The translations under genes were made by a program, and so were the position numbers. Positions 51,279 to 61,232 of a stretch of DNA of 64,000 nucleotides are shown here, in pieces. Origin of the DNA: Microbaculum marinum (GTDB taxonomy: Bacteria > Pseudomonadota > Alphaproteobacteria > Rhizobiales > Tepidamorphaceae). The DNA is taken from the NCBI RefSeq assembly GCF_042646165.1, contig NZ_JBHRTC010000021.1, one strand, 5' to 3'. Positions within the stretch are counted from its first letter, which is position 1; each line of letters opens with the position of its first letter. Below the pieces are notes generated by a model that was not told the origin of the DNA, ran no database searches, and saw only the letters and a program-made list of their open reading frames with translations.

Positions 51279-52379
51279 TTGGCGAGGCAGATCCTGCGGC
51301 CCGGACGGGCGGCTCCTCCAGCGGTCCGCGCGATCGTCCCGGCGTTGACGCTGGCGCTGCTCGCCCTGCCGGCATTCGCGCCGGCGGCGCTGGCCCAGGG
51401 CGGTCCGATCGCCGTGGAGGCCGAAGTGGTGTCGGCGGAGCGCGTCGTCGAGGAGGCGACTTCGGTGGGCACGCTGCTGTCGGCGGAGTCGGTGAACATC
51501 AGCCCCGAGATCGCCGGCCGAATCGCCACCATCGCCTTCGACGAGGGCATGCCGGTCGACGAGGGGCAGCTGCTGTTCCAGCTCGACACCTCCGTCTACG
51601 AGGCCCAGCTCGCCGAGGCGCAGTCCAACTACGAGCTGAGACAGCGCAACTTCGAGCGCGCCGACGGACTGCTGCAGAACAAGGTCGGCACCGTGCGCGC
51701 CCGCGACGAGGCGCTGTCTGAGATGCAGGTCGGCAAGGCGCTGCTGACGATGGCCGAGGTCCGCCTCCAGAAGACCAAGATGGTGGCGCCGTTCGACGGC
51801 ATCGTCGGGCTGCGCATGGTCAGCAAGGGCGAATACGTCGAGCCCGGCGACAAGCTCGTCAACCTGGAGAAGATCGACCCGATCAAGGTCGACTTCTCGA
51901 TCGCCGAACGCTACCTGCCGCACGTCAAGAACGGAGCGGAAGTGAAGATCACCGTGGACGCGCTCAACGGGCAGGCGTTCACCGGCAAGGTCTTCGCGAT
52001 CAATCCGCAGATCGACCCGGCCGGCCGCTCGATCGCGCTGCGCGCCGAGGTTCCCAATCCGGACAACGTTCTCCGCCCGGGACTGTTTGTCCGGGTCAGC
52101 CTGCAGACGGCGGAACGCGACGATGCCATCGTCATCGCCGAGGATGCCATCGTGGCCCAGGCGGGCGGCAGCTTCGTGTACCGCATCGTCGACGACAAGG
52201 CCGTGCTCACGCCGGTCAAGCTCGGCCAGCGGCGGTACGGCAAGGTGGAGATACTGGAGGGACTGGAGGTCGGGGATTCCATCGTCGTGGCCGGCCAGAT
52301 GAAGCTGCGCGACGGCGTCGAGGTGGCGCCGACGATGCGCCCCTCGCCGATGGCCTCCACCGGCCCGTCGGCCTCCTGA
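51279..52379 (+). CDS. RND efflux periplasmic adaptor (membrane fusion protein)
   Basis: 366 residues from TTG at 51279; GGGAAGGA lies seven bases upstream, which decides this start over earlier open-frame codons. The signal peptide runs to about residue 39 (LALLALPAFAPAALA then QGG), with no lipobox Cys. The mature protein has the lipoyl halves (SAESVNISPEIAGRIATIAF and MVAPFDGIVGLRMVSKGEYV) around a helical hairpin (EAQLAEAQSNYELRQRNFER), then beta-barrel and membrane-proximal domains (PGLFVRVSLQT, EILEGLEVGDSIVVAGQMKL). It links the RND pump to an outer-membrane channel, which is not encoded in the window. Confidence 0.93.
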   Translation: MARQILRPGRAAPPAVRAIVPALTLALLALPAFAPAALAQGGPIAVEAEVVSAERVVEEATSVGTLLSAESVNISPEIAGRIATIAFDEGMPVDEGQLLFQLDTSVYEAQLAEAQSNYELRQRNFERADGLLQNKVGTVRARDEALSEMQVGKALLTMAEVRLQKTKMVAPFDGIVGLRMVSKGEYVEPGDKLVNLEKIDPIKVDFSIAERYLPHVKNGAEVKITVDALNGQAFTGKVFAINPQIDPAGRSIALRAEVPNPDNVLRPGLFVRVSLQTAERDDAIVIAEDAIVAQAGGSFVYRIVDDKAVLTPVKLGQRRYGKVEILEGLEVGDSIVVAGQMKLRDGVEVAPTMRPSPMASTGPSAS

Positions 52380-52397
52380 GCGGAACCCGGGCCGGCC

Positions 52398-55300
52398 ATG
52401 TCGCTCTCGGAAATCTGCATCCGCCGCCCGGTCTTCGCGACGGTGCTGAGCCTTGTCGTGGTGCTCGTCGGGTTCGTGTCCTACGAGCGGCTTTCGGTGC
52501 GCGAGTACCCCAATATCGATCCGCCGGTCGTCAGCGTCGATACGCGCTACCCCGGCGCCAGCGCGGAAATCGTCGAGACCAAGGTCACGAAGGTGATCGA
52601 GGACTCGCTCGCCGGCATCGAAGGCATCGACTTCATGACGTCGACCAGCCGCCAGGAGCGCAGCCAGGTCAACGTCAACTTCAACCTCGACCGGGACGCC
52701 GCCGACGCCGCAGCCGACGTGCGCGACCGCGTCAGCCGGGTGAGGCGGCAGCTGCCCGACGAGATCGACGAGCCGGTGATCCGCAAGGTCGAGGCCGACG
52801 CGCGCGCCACCGTCTACCTGTCGCTGTCGAGTTCCGGCAGTCACAGTTCGCTGGAGGTCTCCGAGATTGCCGAGAAGGTCGTCAAGGACCAGCTCCAGTC
52901 CCTGCCCGGCGTGGCCCAGATCGGGATCTACGGCGAGCGCGAATACGCGATGCGGATCTGGCTGGACAGCGCCCGGATGGCCGCCTACGGGGTCACGGTC
53001 CAGGACATCGAGGCGGCGCTTAGGAACCAGAACATCGAGATACCGGCGGGTCTCATAGAGAGCCGCGACCGCGAGTTCACCGTCCAGTCCGCCACCGACC
53101 TCCGCACACCGCAGGAATTCAACGACCTGGTCGTGCGTCAGACGGACGCGGGCTACCTCGTGCGCCTCTCCGATGTCGGACGCGCCGAGATCGGGCCCCT
53201 GAACGAGGACCGCACGGTCCGCTTCAACGGCAACACCGCCGTCACCATCGGCGTCGTCAAGCAGGCCACCGCGAACCCGCTCGACATATCGACCGCCGTC
53301 AACGCGGCCCTGCCGAGAGTGATAGAGTCGCTGCCGGACGGCATGACGCTGACGCCGTCATACGACCGCTCGCTGTTCATCGAGGAGTCGATCAGCAACG
53401 TCTACAAGTCGATCGGCGAAGCGATCATCCTCGTCGTCCTGATCATCTTCATATTCCTGCGTTCGCTTCGCGCCACCATCATTCCGCTGGTGGCGATCCC
53501 CGTGTCGCTGATCGGCACGTTCGCGCTGATGTACGCGTTCGGGTTCACGATCAACACGCTGACGCTGCTGGCGATGGTGCTGGCGATCGGCCTCGTCGTG
53601 GACGACGCCATCGTCATGCTGGAGAACATCCACCGCCACATCGAGGAGGGGATGGCGCCGGTTCCCGCCGCGATCAGGGGCGCGCGCGAGATCGGCTTCG
53701 CGATCGTCGCGATGACGCTGACGCTTGCCGCCGTCTACGTGCCGATCGGCTTCATGCAGGGGTCGACGGGGCGTCTGTTCACCGAATTCGCGCTCGCGCT
53801 GGCAGGCGCCGTGCTCGTGTCGGGCTTCGTGGCCCTGACCGCGACGCCGATGATGTGCTCGAAGCTGCTCAAGCACCAGACCCGGCACAACCTGCTCTAC
53901 CGGATATTCGAGGGCGCTTTCAACGGGCTGACCGCCGGCTACCGGGCCCTGCTGCGCGGCGCCATGCACATGCGCCCGCTGATTATCCTGATCGGCATCG
54001 CGGTCGCGGGATCCAGCTATTTCCTGCTCAAGGAGATCAACTCCGAGCTCGCCCCCTACGAGGACCAGGGGACGATCATCAGCTTCTTCAGCGGCCCCGA
54101 AGGCGCGACCGTGGACTATACGGACCGGTATGCCCAGCAGATCGAGCAGGTCTTCTCCTCGGTCCCCGAGATCGAGCGCTACTTCGTGATCGTCGGTACG
54201 CCGCTGGCCAATCAGGGCTTGTCGTTCATCGGCCTGAAGCCCTGGGGGGAACGGACGCGTACCGCCCAGCAGATCGCCCAGGACATGACGCCGAGGATGG
54301 CGAAGGTCGCCGGCGTGCGCGCCTTTCCCTCCACACCGGCGCCGCTCGGCCAGAGCTTTCGCAGCTCCCCCGTGGAATTCGTCATCCAGACGTCCCGCAC
54401 CTACGCCGAGCTGCAGGAACTCGTCGACGCCTTCCTGGCGCGGGCATCCGACAATCCCGGACTGGTCAACCTCGATTCAGACCTGAAGCTTTCGAAGCCG
54501 CAGCTCAAGGTCGACGTCGACCGGGACAAGGTGGCCGACGTCGGCATCGACCTGTCCGAACTCGGTAGGACGCTGGAGACCCTCCTCGGCGGCCGGCAGG
54601 TCACACGCTTCCGGCGTGGCGGCGACCAGTACGAAGTTGTCGTGCGGATCGCAGACGTCGAGCGGACGAACCCGGACGACCTGCGCCAGATCTACGTGCG
54701 CTCGAACCATGGCGACATGGTGCAGCTCTCCAACCTGGTCTCGGTCACGGAGACTGTGGCGCCGCGCGAACTCAACCATTTCAGCCAGCTCCGCTCGGCG
54801 ACGATTTCGGCCAGCCTCGCACCGGGCTATACGCTTGGCCAGGCGCTGGACTTCATGCACGAGGTGGCCGACGAGGTTCTGCCGCTCGACGTGAGAACGG
54901 ACTACTCCGGCCAGTCGCGCGAATTCCAGTCCTCAAACACCGGCATATACCTGACCTTCGGACTGGCGCTGGCCTTCATCTACCTCGTCCTGTCCGCACA
55001 GTTCGAGAGCTTCCGCAGCCCGTTCATCATCATGCTGACGGTGCCGTTGTCGATCACAGGCGGGCTGCTGGCGCTGTGGTACGACGGGTCGACGCTGAAC
55101 ATCTACAGCCAGGTCGGCCTGGTAACGCTGATCGGCCTGATCACCAAGCACGGCATCCTGATCGTCGAGTTCTCCAACCAGTTGCGGGCGGCGGGCCAGG
55201 ACAAGGTCGAGGCGGTCATCAACGCCTCGGTGCTGCGGCTGAGACCGATCCTGATGACGACCGGCGCCATGGTGCTCGGTGCCGTCCCGCTCGCCATCGC

Positions 55301-55499
55301 AACGGGCGCAGGTGCGGAGAGCCGCCAGGATATCGGCCTCGTCATCGTCGGCGGCCTTCTGGTGGGCACGTTTTTCACCCTGTTCGTGATCCCGGTGGTC
55401 TACTCCTACCTTGCCGCAAGAAAGGTCAGAGTGGACCATGCCCCGACCATCGACATCCACGCCGTCCCCAAGACCGAATTGCCACACGCGGCAGAATGA
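52398..55499 (+). CDS. RND multidrug efflux pump permease (HAE1/AcrB-like)
   Basis: 1033 residues with 12 predicted membrane spans and two large periplasmic loops, the AcrB/MexB layout. It opens ICIRRPVFATVLSLVVVLVG and has EYPNIDPPVVSVDTRYPGAS. In span 4 the proton-relay pair is in LAIGLVVDDAIVMLENIHRH, and the matching span 10 region LVTLIGLITKHGILIVEFSN has the conserved Lys. ATG lies 18 bases after the adaptor stop. Substrate range cannot be told. The lack of an outer-membrane component nearby is common in this family. Confidence 0.96.
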   Translation: MSLSEICIRRPVFATVLSLVVVLVGFVSYERLSVREYPNIDPPVVSVDTRYPGASAEIVETKVTKVIEDSLAGIEGIDFMTSTSRQERSQVNVNFNLDRDAADAAADVRDRVSRVRRQLPDEIDEPVIRKVEADARATVYLSLSSSGSHSSLEVSEIAEKVVKDQLQSLPGVAQIGIYGEREYAMRIWLDSARMAAYGVTVQDIEAALRNQNIEIPAGLIESRDREFTVQSATDLRTPQEFNDLVVRQTDAGYLVRLSDVGRAEIGPLNEDRTVRFNGNTAVTIGVVKQATANPLDISTAVNAALPRVIESLPDGMTLTPSYDRSLFIEESISNVYKSIGEAIILVVLIIFIFLRSLRATIIPLVAIPVSLIGTFALMYAFGFTINTLTLLAMVLAIGLVVDDAIVMLENIHRHIEEGMAPVPAAIRGAREIGFAIVAMTLTLAAVYVPIGFMQGSTGRLFTEFALALAGAVLVSGFVALTATPMMCSKLLKHQTRHNLLYRIFEGAFNGLTAGYRALLRGAMHMRPLIILIGIAVAGSSYFLLKEINSELAPYEDQGTIISFFSGPEGATVDYTDRYAQQIEQVFSSVPEIERYFVIVGTPLANQGLSFIGLKPWGERTRTAQQIAQDMTPRMAKVAGVRAFPSTPAPLGQSFRSSPVEFVIQTSRTYAELQELVDAFLARASDNPGLVNLDSDLKLSKPQLKVDVDRDKVADVGIDLSELGRTLETLLGGRQVTRFRRGGDQYEVVVRIADVERTNPDDLRQIYVRSNHGDMVQLSNLVSVTETVAPRELNHFSQLRSATISASLAPGYTLGQALDFMHEVADEVLPLDVRTDYSGQSREFQSSNTGIYLTFGLALAFIYLVLSAQFESFRSPFIIMLTVPLSITGGLLALWYDGSTLNIYSQVGLVTLIGLITKHGILIVEFSNQLRAAGQDKVEAVINASVLRLRPILMTTGAMVLGAVPLAIATGAGAESRQDIGLVIVGGLLVGTFFTLFVIPVVYSYLAARKVRVDHAPTIDIHAVPKTELPHAAE

Positions 55500-55514
55500 C
55501 GTTTGCGCCATGAA

Positions 55515-55545
55515 GGGCGTGTAGGACGGGTGTCTTGACACGCCC
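55515..55545 (+). terminator. Weak hairpin after the efflux pump gene
   Basis: GGGCGTGT (55515-55522) and ACACGCCC (55538-55545) form an eight-pair stem with a 15-base loop, 16 bases after the pump stop codon. There is no following T run, so intrinsic termination is uncertain. The remaining gap to 55694 shows only a ribosome site (GGAG at 55683-55686) for the ankyrin gene. Confidence 0.3.
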
Positions 55546-55694
55546 CCGTCGATCGGCCAGCTTCACGACGTCGCGCCACGGGGGCGCCGCCCGGTCCACG
55601 GACAGAGTCGAACTCACCCCGTTCAGCCAGAACAGCCATACGGCCTTTTTCCGACCCATCGGGTGGACCATGGGATGACGACGGAGAAAGCGCC

Positions 55695-57263
55695 ATGCAC
55701 GCTGCCAATCTTCATTCCGATCGACTCAATCTCGATTATCTCAGAAAAGCCGCGAAGGACCTGAAGCGCGCCATCGCTTCAGGCGAGACGGACGCGCGCG
55801 CCCGTTTCGAAGCGGTATTCCCCGGAAGCCGAGACCCGAAACTCGCCGACTGCCTGCACGTGATCGCCCGCGAGAACGGCTATGAGAGCTGGCCGAAGCT
55901 CAAGCTCGACGTCGAGCTGCGCCGCGCGGATCGGGACGAACTTGCCGCCCGTCTGGCGACTGCGCTGTACTACGGGCGACCAAGGCCGGTTGAGCGAATC
56001 CTCACGATCGCCCCGGACATCGCCGAGACCAACTTTCCATTGCAACTCGCCCTCTTCGAGGAGGACCGCGTTCGCGCGGTTCTCGACGCCGAGCCGGAGC
56101 GGGTGACGGTTGCCGAAAAGGCCGCCGAGGCGAGCCGCCTCGCTCTCGACCCGCTGACGCGGGTCTGCATCTCGCCCTACTTCCGCATCCGGCCGGATCT
56201 CGCCGACACCCAGTTGCGGATCGTGCGGCACCTGATCGACCTGGGGGCCGATCCGAATGTCCGGCACGAGTGGCCGGACGATCCGAAGGTAAAGCTGTCG
56301 GTCCTCTACGCGGCAATGTGCGTGGCCCGCAACCTGCCGCTCGCCGAGCTACTGCTGGAAGCCGGCGCCGATCCGAACGACAACGAGTGCGCCTATCACG
56401 CCTGCGAGTTCGAGACGCTGGAGGAAATGCGGCTGCTGCTGAAGCACGGCGTAACCTTCCCCGGTACCAATGCCCTCTTCCGGATGCTGGACTTCGACAA
56501 GCTCGAGGGGGTTGAGCTGCTGCTGCAAAACGGCGCGGATCCAAACGAACATCTGAATCACGGCGGCAACGCCTTGCGCCACGCGATCCGCAGGGGCCGC
56601 GACGGACGCTTCGCCGACCTGCTGATCCGCTACGGCGCCGATACCTCGCAACCGGACAAGGGTCGGTCGCCTTACGCGCTGGCGGCGGTGCACGGCAACT
56701 CGTCCATGATGGAGGCGCTGGCCCGCCACGGTCTGGAAACCGACCTGTCCCGTGAAGAAAGGTTTCTCGCCGCGGTCGTCTCGGGACGTCGCCGCGACGC
56801 GCTCGAACTGTGGGCACAGGACAAGGACATCGTGTCCCGGCTCTCGAAGGCCGAGCAGAGGCTGCACAACGGGTTTGCCGCGCAGAAGGGGCGCCTGGAG
56901 GCCCTCGAACTGATGAACGAGGTCGGCTTCGATCCCAACATGACCGACTTCGAGAAGATGACCCCGCTGCACATCGCCGCCTGGTTCGGACACAGCGACT
57001 ATGTGCGCTTCTATCTGGGCCTCGATCCCGACATCGGGCACATCAACATGTACGGGGCAACAGCGCTGGGGAACGCGGTGCACGGTTCCGTCAACTGTCC
57101 CGCCCGAGATGAGGGCGACTACATCGAGACCGCACGGCTGCTCGTCGATGCTGGCTTCCCGATCCTCCCCGAGCGAGGCCATCTCGACATCGGGAGCGAC
57201 GAGATCACCGCCTTCCTGGAGGAACGGCTCGCCGAGAACGGCGCGCTTCAGACGAGCGGGTGA
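55695..57263 (+). CDS. Ankyrin-repeat protein
   Basis: 522 residues with a GGAG ribosome site at good spacing. The N-terminus (LDYLRKAAKDLKRAI, LADCLHVIARENGYESWPKLKLDVEL) matches a short module that often precedes ankyrin repeats in proteobacterial proteins. At least seven repeats follow, for example VRHLIDLGADPNVRHEW, LAELLLEAGADPNDNE, GVELLLQNGADPNEHLNH and FADLLIRYGADTSQPDKG. No signal peptide or catalytic domain is seen, so it is probably a cytoplasmic protein-binding scaffold. Its 3' end overlaps the convergent dipeptide ABC gene by 16 bases. Confidence 0.9.
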   Translation: MHAANLHSDRLNLDYLRKAAKDLKRAIASGETDARARFEAVFPGSRDPKLADCLHVIARENGYESWPKLKLDVELRRADRDELAARLATALYYGRPRPVERILTIAPDIAETNFPLQLALFEEDRVRAVLDAEPERVTVAEKAAEASRLALDPLTRVCISPYFRIRPDLADTQLRIVRHLIDLGADPNVRHEWPDDPKVKLSVLYAAMCVARNLPLAELLLEAGADPNDNECAYHACEFETLEEMRLLLKHGVTFPGTNALFRMLDFDKLEGVELLLQNGADPNEHLNHGGNALRHAIRRGRDGRFADLLIRYGADTSQPDKGRSPYALAAVHGNSSMMEALARHGLETDLSREERFLAAVVSGRRRDALELWAQDKDIVSRLSKAEQRLHNGFAAQKGRLEALELMNEVGFDPNMTDFEKMTPLHIAAWFGHSDYVRFYLGLDPDIGHINMYGATALGNAVHGSVNCPARDEGDYIETARLLVDAGFPILPERGHLDIGSDEITAFLEERLAENGALQTSG

Positions 57264-58216
57264 AAGCAGGCCGCCTGACGGCCGGCCCCGCGTTCAGCGA
57301 GCAGCGGATCCTCCCTGCGGCAACGGTCGGTGACGCGCTGACAGCGCGGAGCAAACGGGCAGGCCCCCTCCGCGGGGGCCTGCGGCGGCTCAGTCGGCAC
57401 GGATTTCGGCCTGCGCCGGAATGCCGGATCGGGTTTCGGCACCGCCGACAGCAACAGTGCCGTGTACGGGTGGGCCGGACTGGCGAAGACCTCCGCCGTG
57501 GGCCCCCGCTCGACCACGCGTCCCAGATACATCACCGCGACGTCGTCGGTGACGTGGCTGACGACGGTAAGGTCATGGCTGATGAACAGGAAGGTGACCC
57601 CGCGCTGCTCGCGCAGGTCCATCATCAGGTTCAGGATCTGCGCCTGGATCGAGACGTCGAGCGCCGAGACCGGCTCGTCGGCGACGATCAGCTCCGGCCG
57701 GGTCGCCAGTGCGCGGGCGATCGCGATGCGCTGGCGCTGCCCGCCGGAGAACTCGTGCGGATAGCGCTCGGCATGGGCAGGGGCAAGTCCGACGGCGTCG
57801 AGCGCGGCGGCGACCTCGCGGCGCCGTTCGGCGCGCGGCATCCCGGGAGCGAGCACGCTGAGCGGCTCGGCGACGATCCAGCCGACCTTGCGGCGCGGAT
57901 CGAGCGAGGCGTAGGGATCCTGAAAGACGATCTGCATACGCCGCCTGAGCGCCCTTAGCCGGGCCGGAGACACAGCGAACAGGTCTTCGCCGTCGAGCCG
58001 CACCGTGCCGCCGGTTGGCCTGTCGAGGGCGAGGACGATGCGGGCGAGCGTCGACTTCCCGCAGCCGGATTCGCCGATCAGCCCGAGGCTGCGCCCCTTC
58101 GGGATCGCCAGAGACACGCCATGAACGGCGCGGAAGACCGGGTGCGGCCGGAACAGGCCGGGCCGCGGCAGCGCGTAGTCGCGCACGACGTTCTCGATGG
58201 CGACGAGGTCGGTCAC
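57248..58216 (-). CDS. Dipeptide/oligopeptide ABC importer ATPase (DppF/OppF type)
   Basis: 322 residues from GTG at 58216 with GGAG upstream; the open frame reaches 58264. Walker A GESGCGKST, Q-loop FQDPYASLDPR, signature EFSGGQRQRIAIARAL, Walker B LIVADEPVSALD and FISHDLTVV. The C-terminal oligopeptide extension has the Cys motif CPFAPRCQRVTDRCRRE, linked to Fe-S binding in this group. It forms a heterodimer with the DppD-type ATPase to drive peptide uptake. Last gene of the operon. Confidence 0.94.
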   Translation of the reverse strand: MTDLVAIENVVRDYALPRPGLFRPHPVFRAVHGVSLAIPKGRSLGLIGESGCGKSTLARIVLALDRPTGGTVRLDGEDLFAVSPARLRALRRRMQIVFQDPYASLDPRRKVGWIVAEPLSVLAPGMPRAERRREVAAALDAVGLAPAHAERYPHEFSGGQRQRIAIARALATRPELIVADEPVSALDVSIQAQILNLMMDLREQRGVTFLFISHDLTVVSHVTDDVAVMYLGRVVERGPTAEVFASPAHPYTALLLSAVPKPDPAFRRRPKSVPTEPPQAPAEGACPFAPRCQRVTDRCRREDPLLAERGAGRQAACFHPLV

Positions 58217-58318
58217 CCAAGGCTCTCCATAGCCGATGCGAATCCGTCTCCGACATCGCGGCATGCATCACATGTGCCCGATTCAGAGGTCGGCACCCCC
58301 TCACCCTGCCGTCGGCCG

Positions 58319-58341
58319 ACCTCTCCCCGCCGGGGGGAGGT
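58319..58341. repeat. GC-rich palindromic repeat of alphaproteobacterial type
   Basis: ACCTCTCCCC (58319-58328), loop GCC, GGGGGGAGGT (58332-58341) gives a 10-pair hairpin with one T-G pair. With the preceding CCCCTCACCCTGCCGTCGG it resembles the CCCTCACCC...CTCTCCCC palindromic repeats scattered between genes in many alphaproteobacteria. It is in the 199-base gap between the two ATPase genes, which otherwise holds only the upstream ribosome site. Confidence 0.6.
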
Positions 58342-58415
58342 GGGTGCAGGCGGAGACACATGAATTCCGCCGGCGCCGTCTCCCCCAGACCCACCGGACG
58401 GCTCGCGGATCGGTT

Positions 58416-59414
58416 TCATGCCGCGTGTTCCTCCCGGCCGGGGTAGAAGCAGCGCACCGTGTGGCCGGGTCCGAACGGGTCGGCTGCGGGCGTGTCGATC
58501 CGGCAGCGCTCTCGCGCCCGCGGACATCTGGGCGCGAACGGGCAGCCGACGCGCGGCGCGCGCGGATCGGGGACCTGGCCGGGGATGGTGGCGAGCCGGC
58601 GGCCGCCGCCGATCAGGCCCCTGGCCGGCATCGCGGCGAACAGGCCCCGGGTGTAGGGGTGGGCCATGTGGGCGAAGACCTCGGTCGTCGGCCCCTCCTC
58701 CACCACGGTGCCGGCGTACATCACCAGCATCCGGTCGGTGGTCTCGGCGATGACGCCCAGATCGTGGCTGATCATCAGCAGCGCCATCCCCTCTTCCGCC
58801 GTCACCTCGGCGATGAGGTCGAGAATCTGCGACTGGATCGTGACGTCGAGGGCGGTGGTCGGCTCGTCGGCGATCAGCAGGTCCGGCCCGCAGGCGAGCG
58901 CGATGGCGATGACGACGCGCTGGCGCTGGCCGCCGGACAGCTGGTGGGGATAGAGGGCCGGCGAAAAGCGGTTGCTCGGCAGCCCGACGCGCTCGAGCAA
59001 GGCGACGGCGCGCTCCAGCGCCTCGCCGGGGGGCAGACGGAAGTGCAGCCGCAGGCCCTCGGCGACCTGGTCGCCGATGGTGCGGACCGGATTGAGTGCG
59101 GACATCGGCTCCTGGAAGACCATGCCCATGCGCCGGCCGCGGATGCGGCTCATGGCGCCGTCGCCCAGCCCGGTCAGCTCGGCGCCGTCGAGCACGATCG
59201 ATCCGGCGACGTCGGCCGAGACGGGCAGCAGCCCCATCGCGGCGAGCGCCGTCATCGACTTGCCGCAACCGGATTCGCCGACGATTCCGACGGATTCGCC
59301 CCGGCCGACGCGCAGGTCGACATGATGCAGCACCCGCGCGGCGCCGCCGGGCCCGTCGCCATGTGCCGGGGGGAACTCGACGACGAGGTCGCGGATGTCG
59401 AGCAGCACGCTCAT
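58416..59414 (-). CDS. Dipeptide/oligopeptide ABC importer ATPase (DppD/OppD type)
   Basis: 332 residues from ATG at 59414, overlapping the permease stop as ATGA. Walker A GESGCGKSM (Ser-Met after Lys, usual for OppD), Q-loop FQEPMSALNPV, signature QLSGGQRQRVVIAIAL, Walker B LLIADEPTTALD and MISHDLGVI. The C-terminal extension CPFAPRCPRARERC carries the family Cys set. Pairs with the DppF-type protein 200 bases downstream. Confidence 0.95.
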   Translation of the reverse strand: MSVLLDIRDLVVEFPPAHGDGPGGAARVLHHVDLRVGRGESVGIVGESGCGKSMTALAAMGLLPVSADVAGSIVLDGAELTGLGDGAMSRIRGRRMGMVFQEPMSALNPVRTIGDQVAEGLRLHFRLPPGEALERAVALLERVGLPSNRFSPALYPHQLSGGQRQRVVIAIALACGPDLLIADEPTTALDVTIQSQILDLIAEVTAEEGMALLMISHDLGVIAETTDRMLVMYAGTVVEEGPTTEVFAHMAHPYTRGLFAAMPARGLIGGGRRLATIPGQVPDPRAPRVGCPFAPRCPRARERCRIDTPAADPFGPGHTVRCFYPGREEHAA

Positions 59415-60265
59415 CGCGCCCGCCTCAGCCTGGGATCGAGCACGTCGCGCAGTCCGTCGCCGAACAGGTTGAGGCCGAGCACGACGAAGACGATGGCGAG
59501 GCCGGGAAAGATGACCAGGTGCGGGGCGATCGCCGCCATCGTCTGGGCCTCGGCCAGCATCTTGCCCCAGGACGGCTGCGGCGGCTGGGTGCCAAGGCCG
59601 AGATAGCTGAGCGCCGCCTCGCCGAGAATGGCAAGCGCGAACTGGATGGTCGCCTGGACGATGAGCACGCTGGCGATGTTGGGCAGGACGTGTTCGACGG
59701 TGATGCGGGCCTCGCCCTTGCCCGCCGCGCGCGCCGCCATGACGTAGTCGCGCTGCCACACCGCCATGCCCGAACCGCGGGTGACGCGGGCGAAGACGGG
59801 AATGTTGAAGATGCCGATCGCGATGATGGAATTGACCGCGCCGGGACCGAACAGCGCGGTGATCATCACCGCCGACAGCAGGAACGGGAAGGCGAACGCG
59901 AAGTCGGAGAACCGCATGACGAGTTCGTCGATCCAGCCGCGCCGGGCAGCGGCGAGGGAGCCGAGCGGCACGCCGACGCCCATCCCGATGCCGACCGCGA
60001 CGACGGCGACCAGCACGGAATTGTGGGTGCCCTTCATCAGCATCGACAGGACGTCGCGGCCGAACTGGTCGGTGCCCAGCCAGTGCTGCCAGGAGGGCGC
60101 CTGCAGGCGATCGGGAATGTCCATCGCGGTGTAGGACCACGGCGTCCAGAAGATCGCGACGATCGCCACGATCACGAAGACGGCGGTGATCGTCCCGCCG
60201 AGCAGGAAGGCGCCGGAGCGGACGCCCTTGACGAAGACTTCCCGCAGCGACGCCGCCTCAGCCAC
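59411..60265 (-). CDS. Dipeptide/oligopeptide ABC permease (DppC type)
   Basis: 284 residues with an N-terminal span (GGTITAVFVIVAIVAIFW) and five more, plus the loop HWLGTDQFGRDVLSMLMKGT typical of DppC/OppC. The EAA-type coupling motif is RAAGKGEARITVEHVLPN. GTG start at 60265 overlaps the DppB stop by eight bases. It forms the membrane channel with DppB. Confidence 0.95.
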   Translation of the reverse strand: MAEAASLREVFVKGVRSGAFLLGGTITAVFVIVAIVAIFWTPWSYTAMDIPDRLQAPSWQHWLGTDQFGRDVLSMLMKGTHNSVLVAVVAVGIGMGVGVPLGSLAAARRGWIDELVMRFSDFAFAFPFLLSAVMITALFGPGAVNSIIAIGIFNIPVFARVTRGSGMAVWQRDYVMAARAAGKGEARITVEHVLPNIASVLIVQATIQFALAILGEAALSYLGLGTQPPQPSWGKMLAEAQTMAAIAPHLVIFPGLAIVFVVLGLNLFGDGLRDVLDPRLRRAR

Positions 60266-61211
60266 CGACGGCCCTCCTGAGGCGCGGATCGATCGCCAGA
60301 TAGGCGAGATCGACGATGAAGTTGACGATCACCACGGCGCCCGCCAGCAGGACCACCAGCGACTGGACGACGATCAGGTCGCGCTGGGCGATCGCCTGGA
60401 ACAGCAGCCGGCCGAGACCGGGCAGATAGAAGACGTTCTCGATGACGATCGTGCCGGCGAGCAGGAACGAGAACTGCAGGCCCATGATCGTCACCACCGG
60501 GATCAGCGCGTTGCGCACCGCGTGGCGGCGAAGCGCGGCGCCCCGGGTCAGGCCCTTGGCACGCGCCGTGCGGACGTGGTCCTCGCCGAGGACCTCCAGC
60601 ACGGCGGAGCGCGTCACCCGCGTCAGGATCGCCGCCTGCGGCAGCGCCAATGCGACCGCCGGCAGCACGAGCGCGCCCAGCGCCGCGCTGGCGCCCTCGT
60701 CCCAGCCCGGGAAGCCGCCGGCGGGAAACCAGCCGAGCCGGATCGCGAAGAACAGGATGAGCAGCATCGCGAACCAGAAGTTCGGGATGGCGATGCCGAT
60801 CTGGGCTGCGGTGGAGACGCCGATATCGGCCGGCCCGTTGTGCCGGGCCGCGGCGAGCACGCCGCACGGGATGGCGATGGCGGTCGACAGCACAATGGCG
60901 AACACCGCCAGCGGCAGGCTGACCATGACGCGCTGGCCGATCAGTTCGGAGACCGGCCGCGAATAGGTGTAGGAGGTGCCGAGGTCGCCGGTGAGAAGAC
61001 CGCCAACCCAGCGGAGGTACTGCTGGAGGAGGGGCAGGTCGAGCCCGAGCTGGTGGCGCAGGGCGGCGAGCGTGTCCTCCTGGGCGCCGATGCCCAGGAT
61101 GATCGTCGCCGGGTCCCCCGGCAGCACCGCCATCACCAGGAAGACGACGAGAGAGGTGGCGAACAGCGTCGCGACAAGGGCGGCGAGACGTTTGGCGATC
61201 AGCAGGCTCAT
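60258..61211 (-). CDS. Dipeptide/oligopeptide ABC permease (DppB type)
   Basis: 317 residues with six membrane spans. The N-terminus LIAKRLAALVATLFATSLVV and the LPGDPATIILG loop are typical for DppB/OppB, as are LGLDLPLLQQYLRWVGGLL and the EAA motif RTARAKGLTRGAALRRHAVRN. ATG at 61211. A repeat cluster and a probable terminator lie between it and the binding-protein gene. Confidence 0.95.
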   Translation of the reverse strand: MSLLIAKRLAALVATLFATSLVVFLVMAVLPGDPATIILGIGAQEDTLAALRHQLGLDLPLLQQYLRWVGGLLTGDLGTSYTYSRPVSELIGQRVMVSLPLAVFAIVLSTAIAIPCGVLAAARHNGPADIGVSTAAQIGIAIPNFWFAMLLILFFAIRLGWFPAGGFPGWDEGASAALGALVLPAVALALPQAAILTRVTRSAVLEVLGEDHVRTARAKGLTRGAALRRHAVRNALIPVVTIMGLQFSFLLAGTIVIENVFYLPGLGRLLFQAIAQRDLIVVQSLVVLLAGAVVIVNFIVDLAYLAIDPRLRRAVGG

Positions 61212-61232
61212 GAGCGCAACGCTGACGCCCTT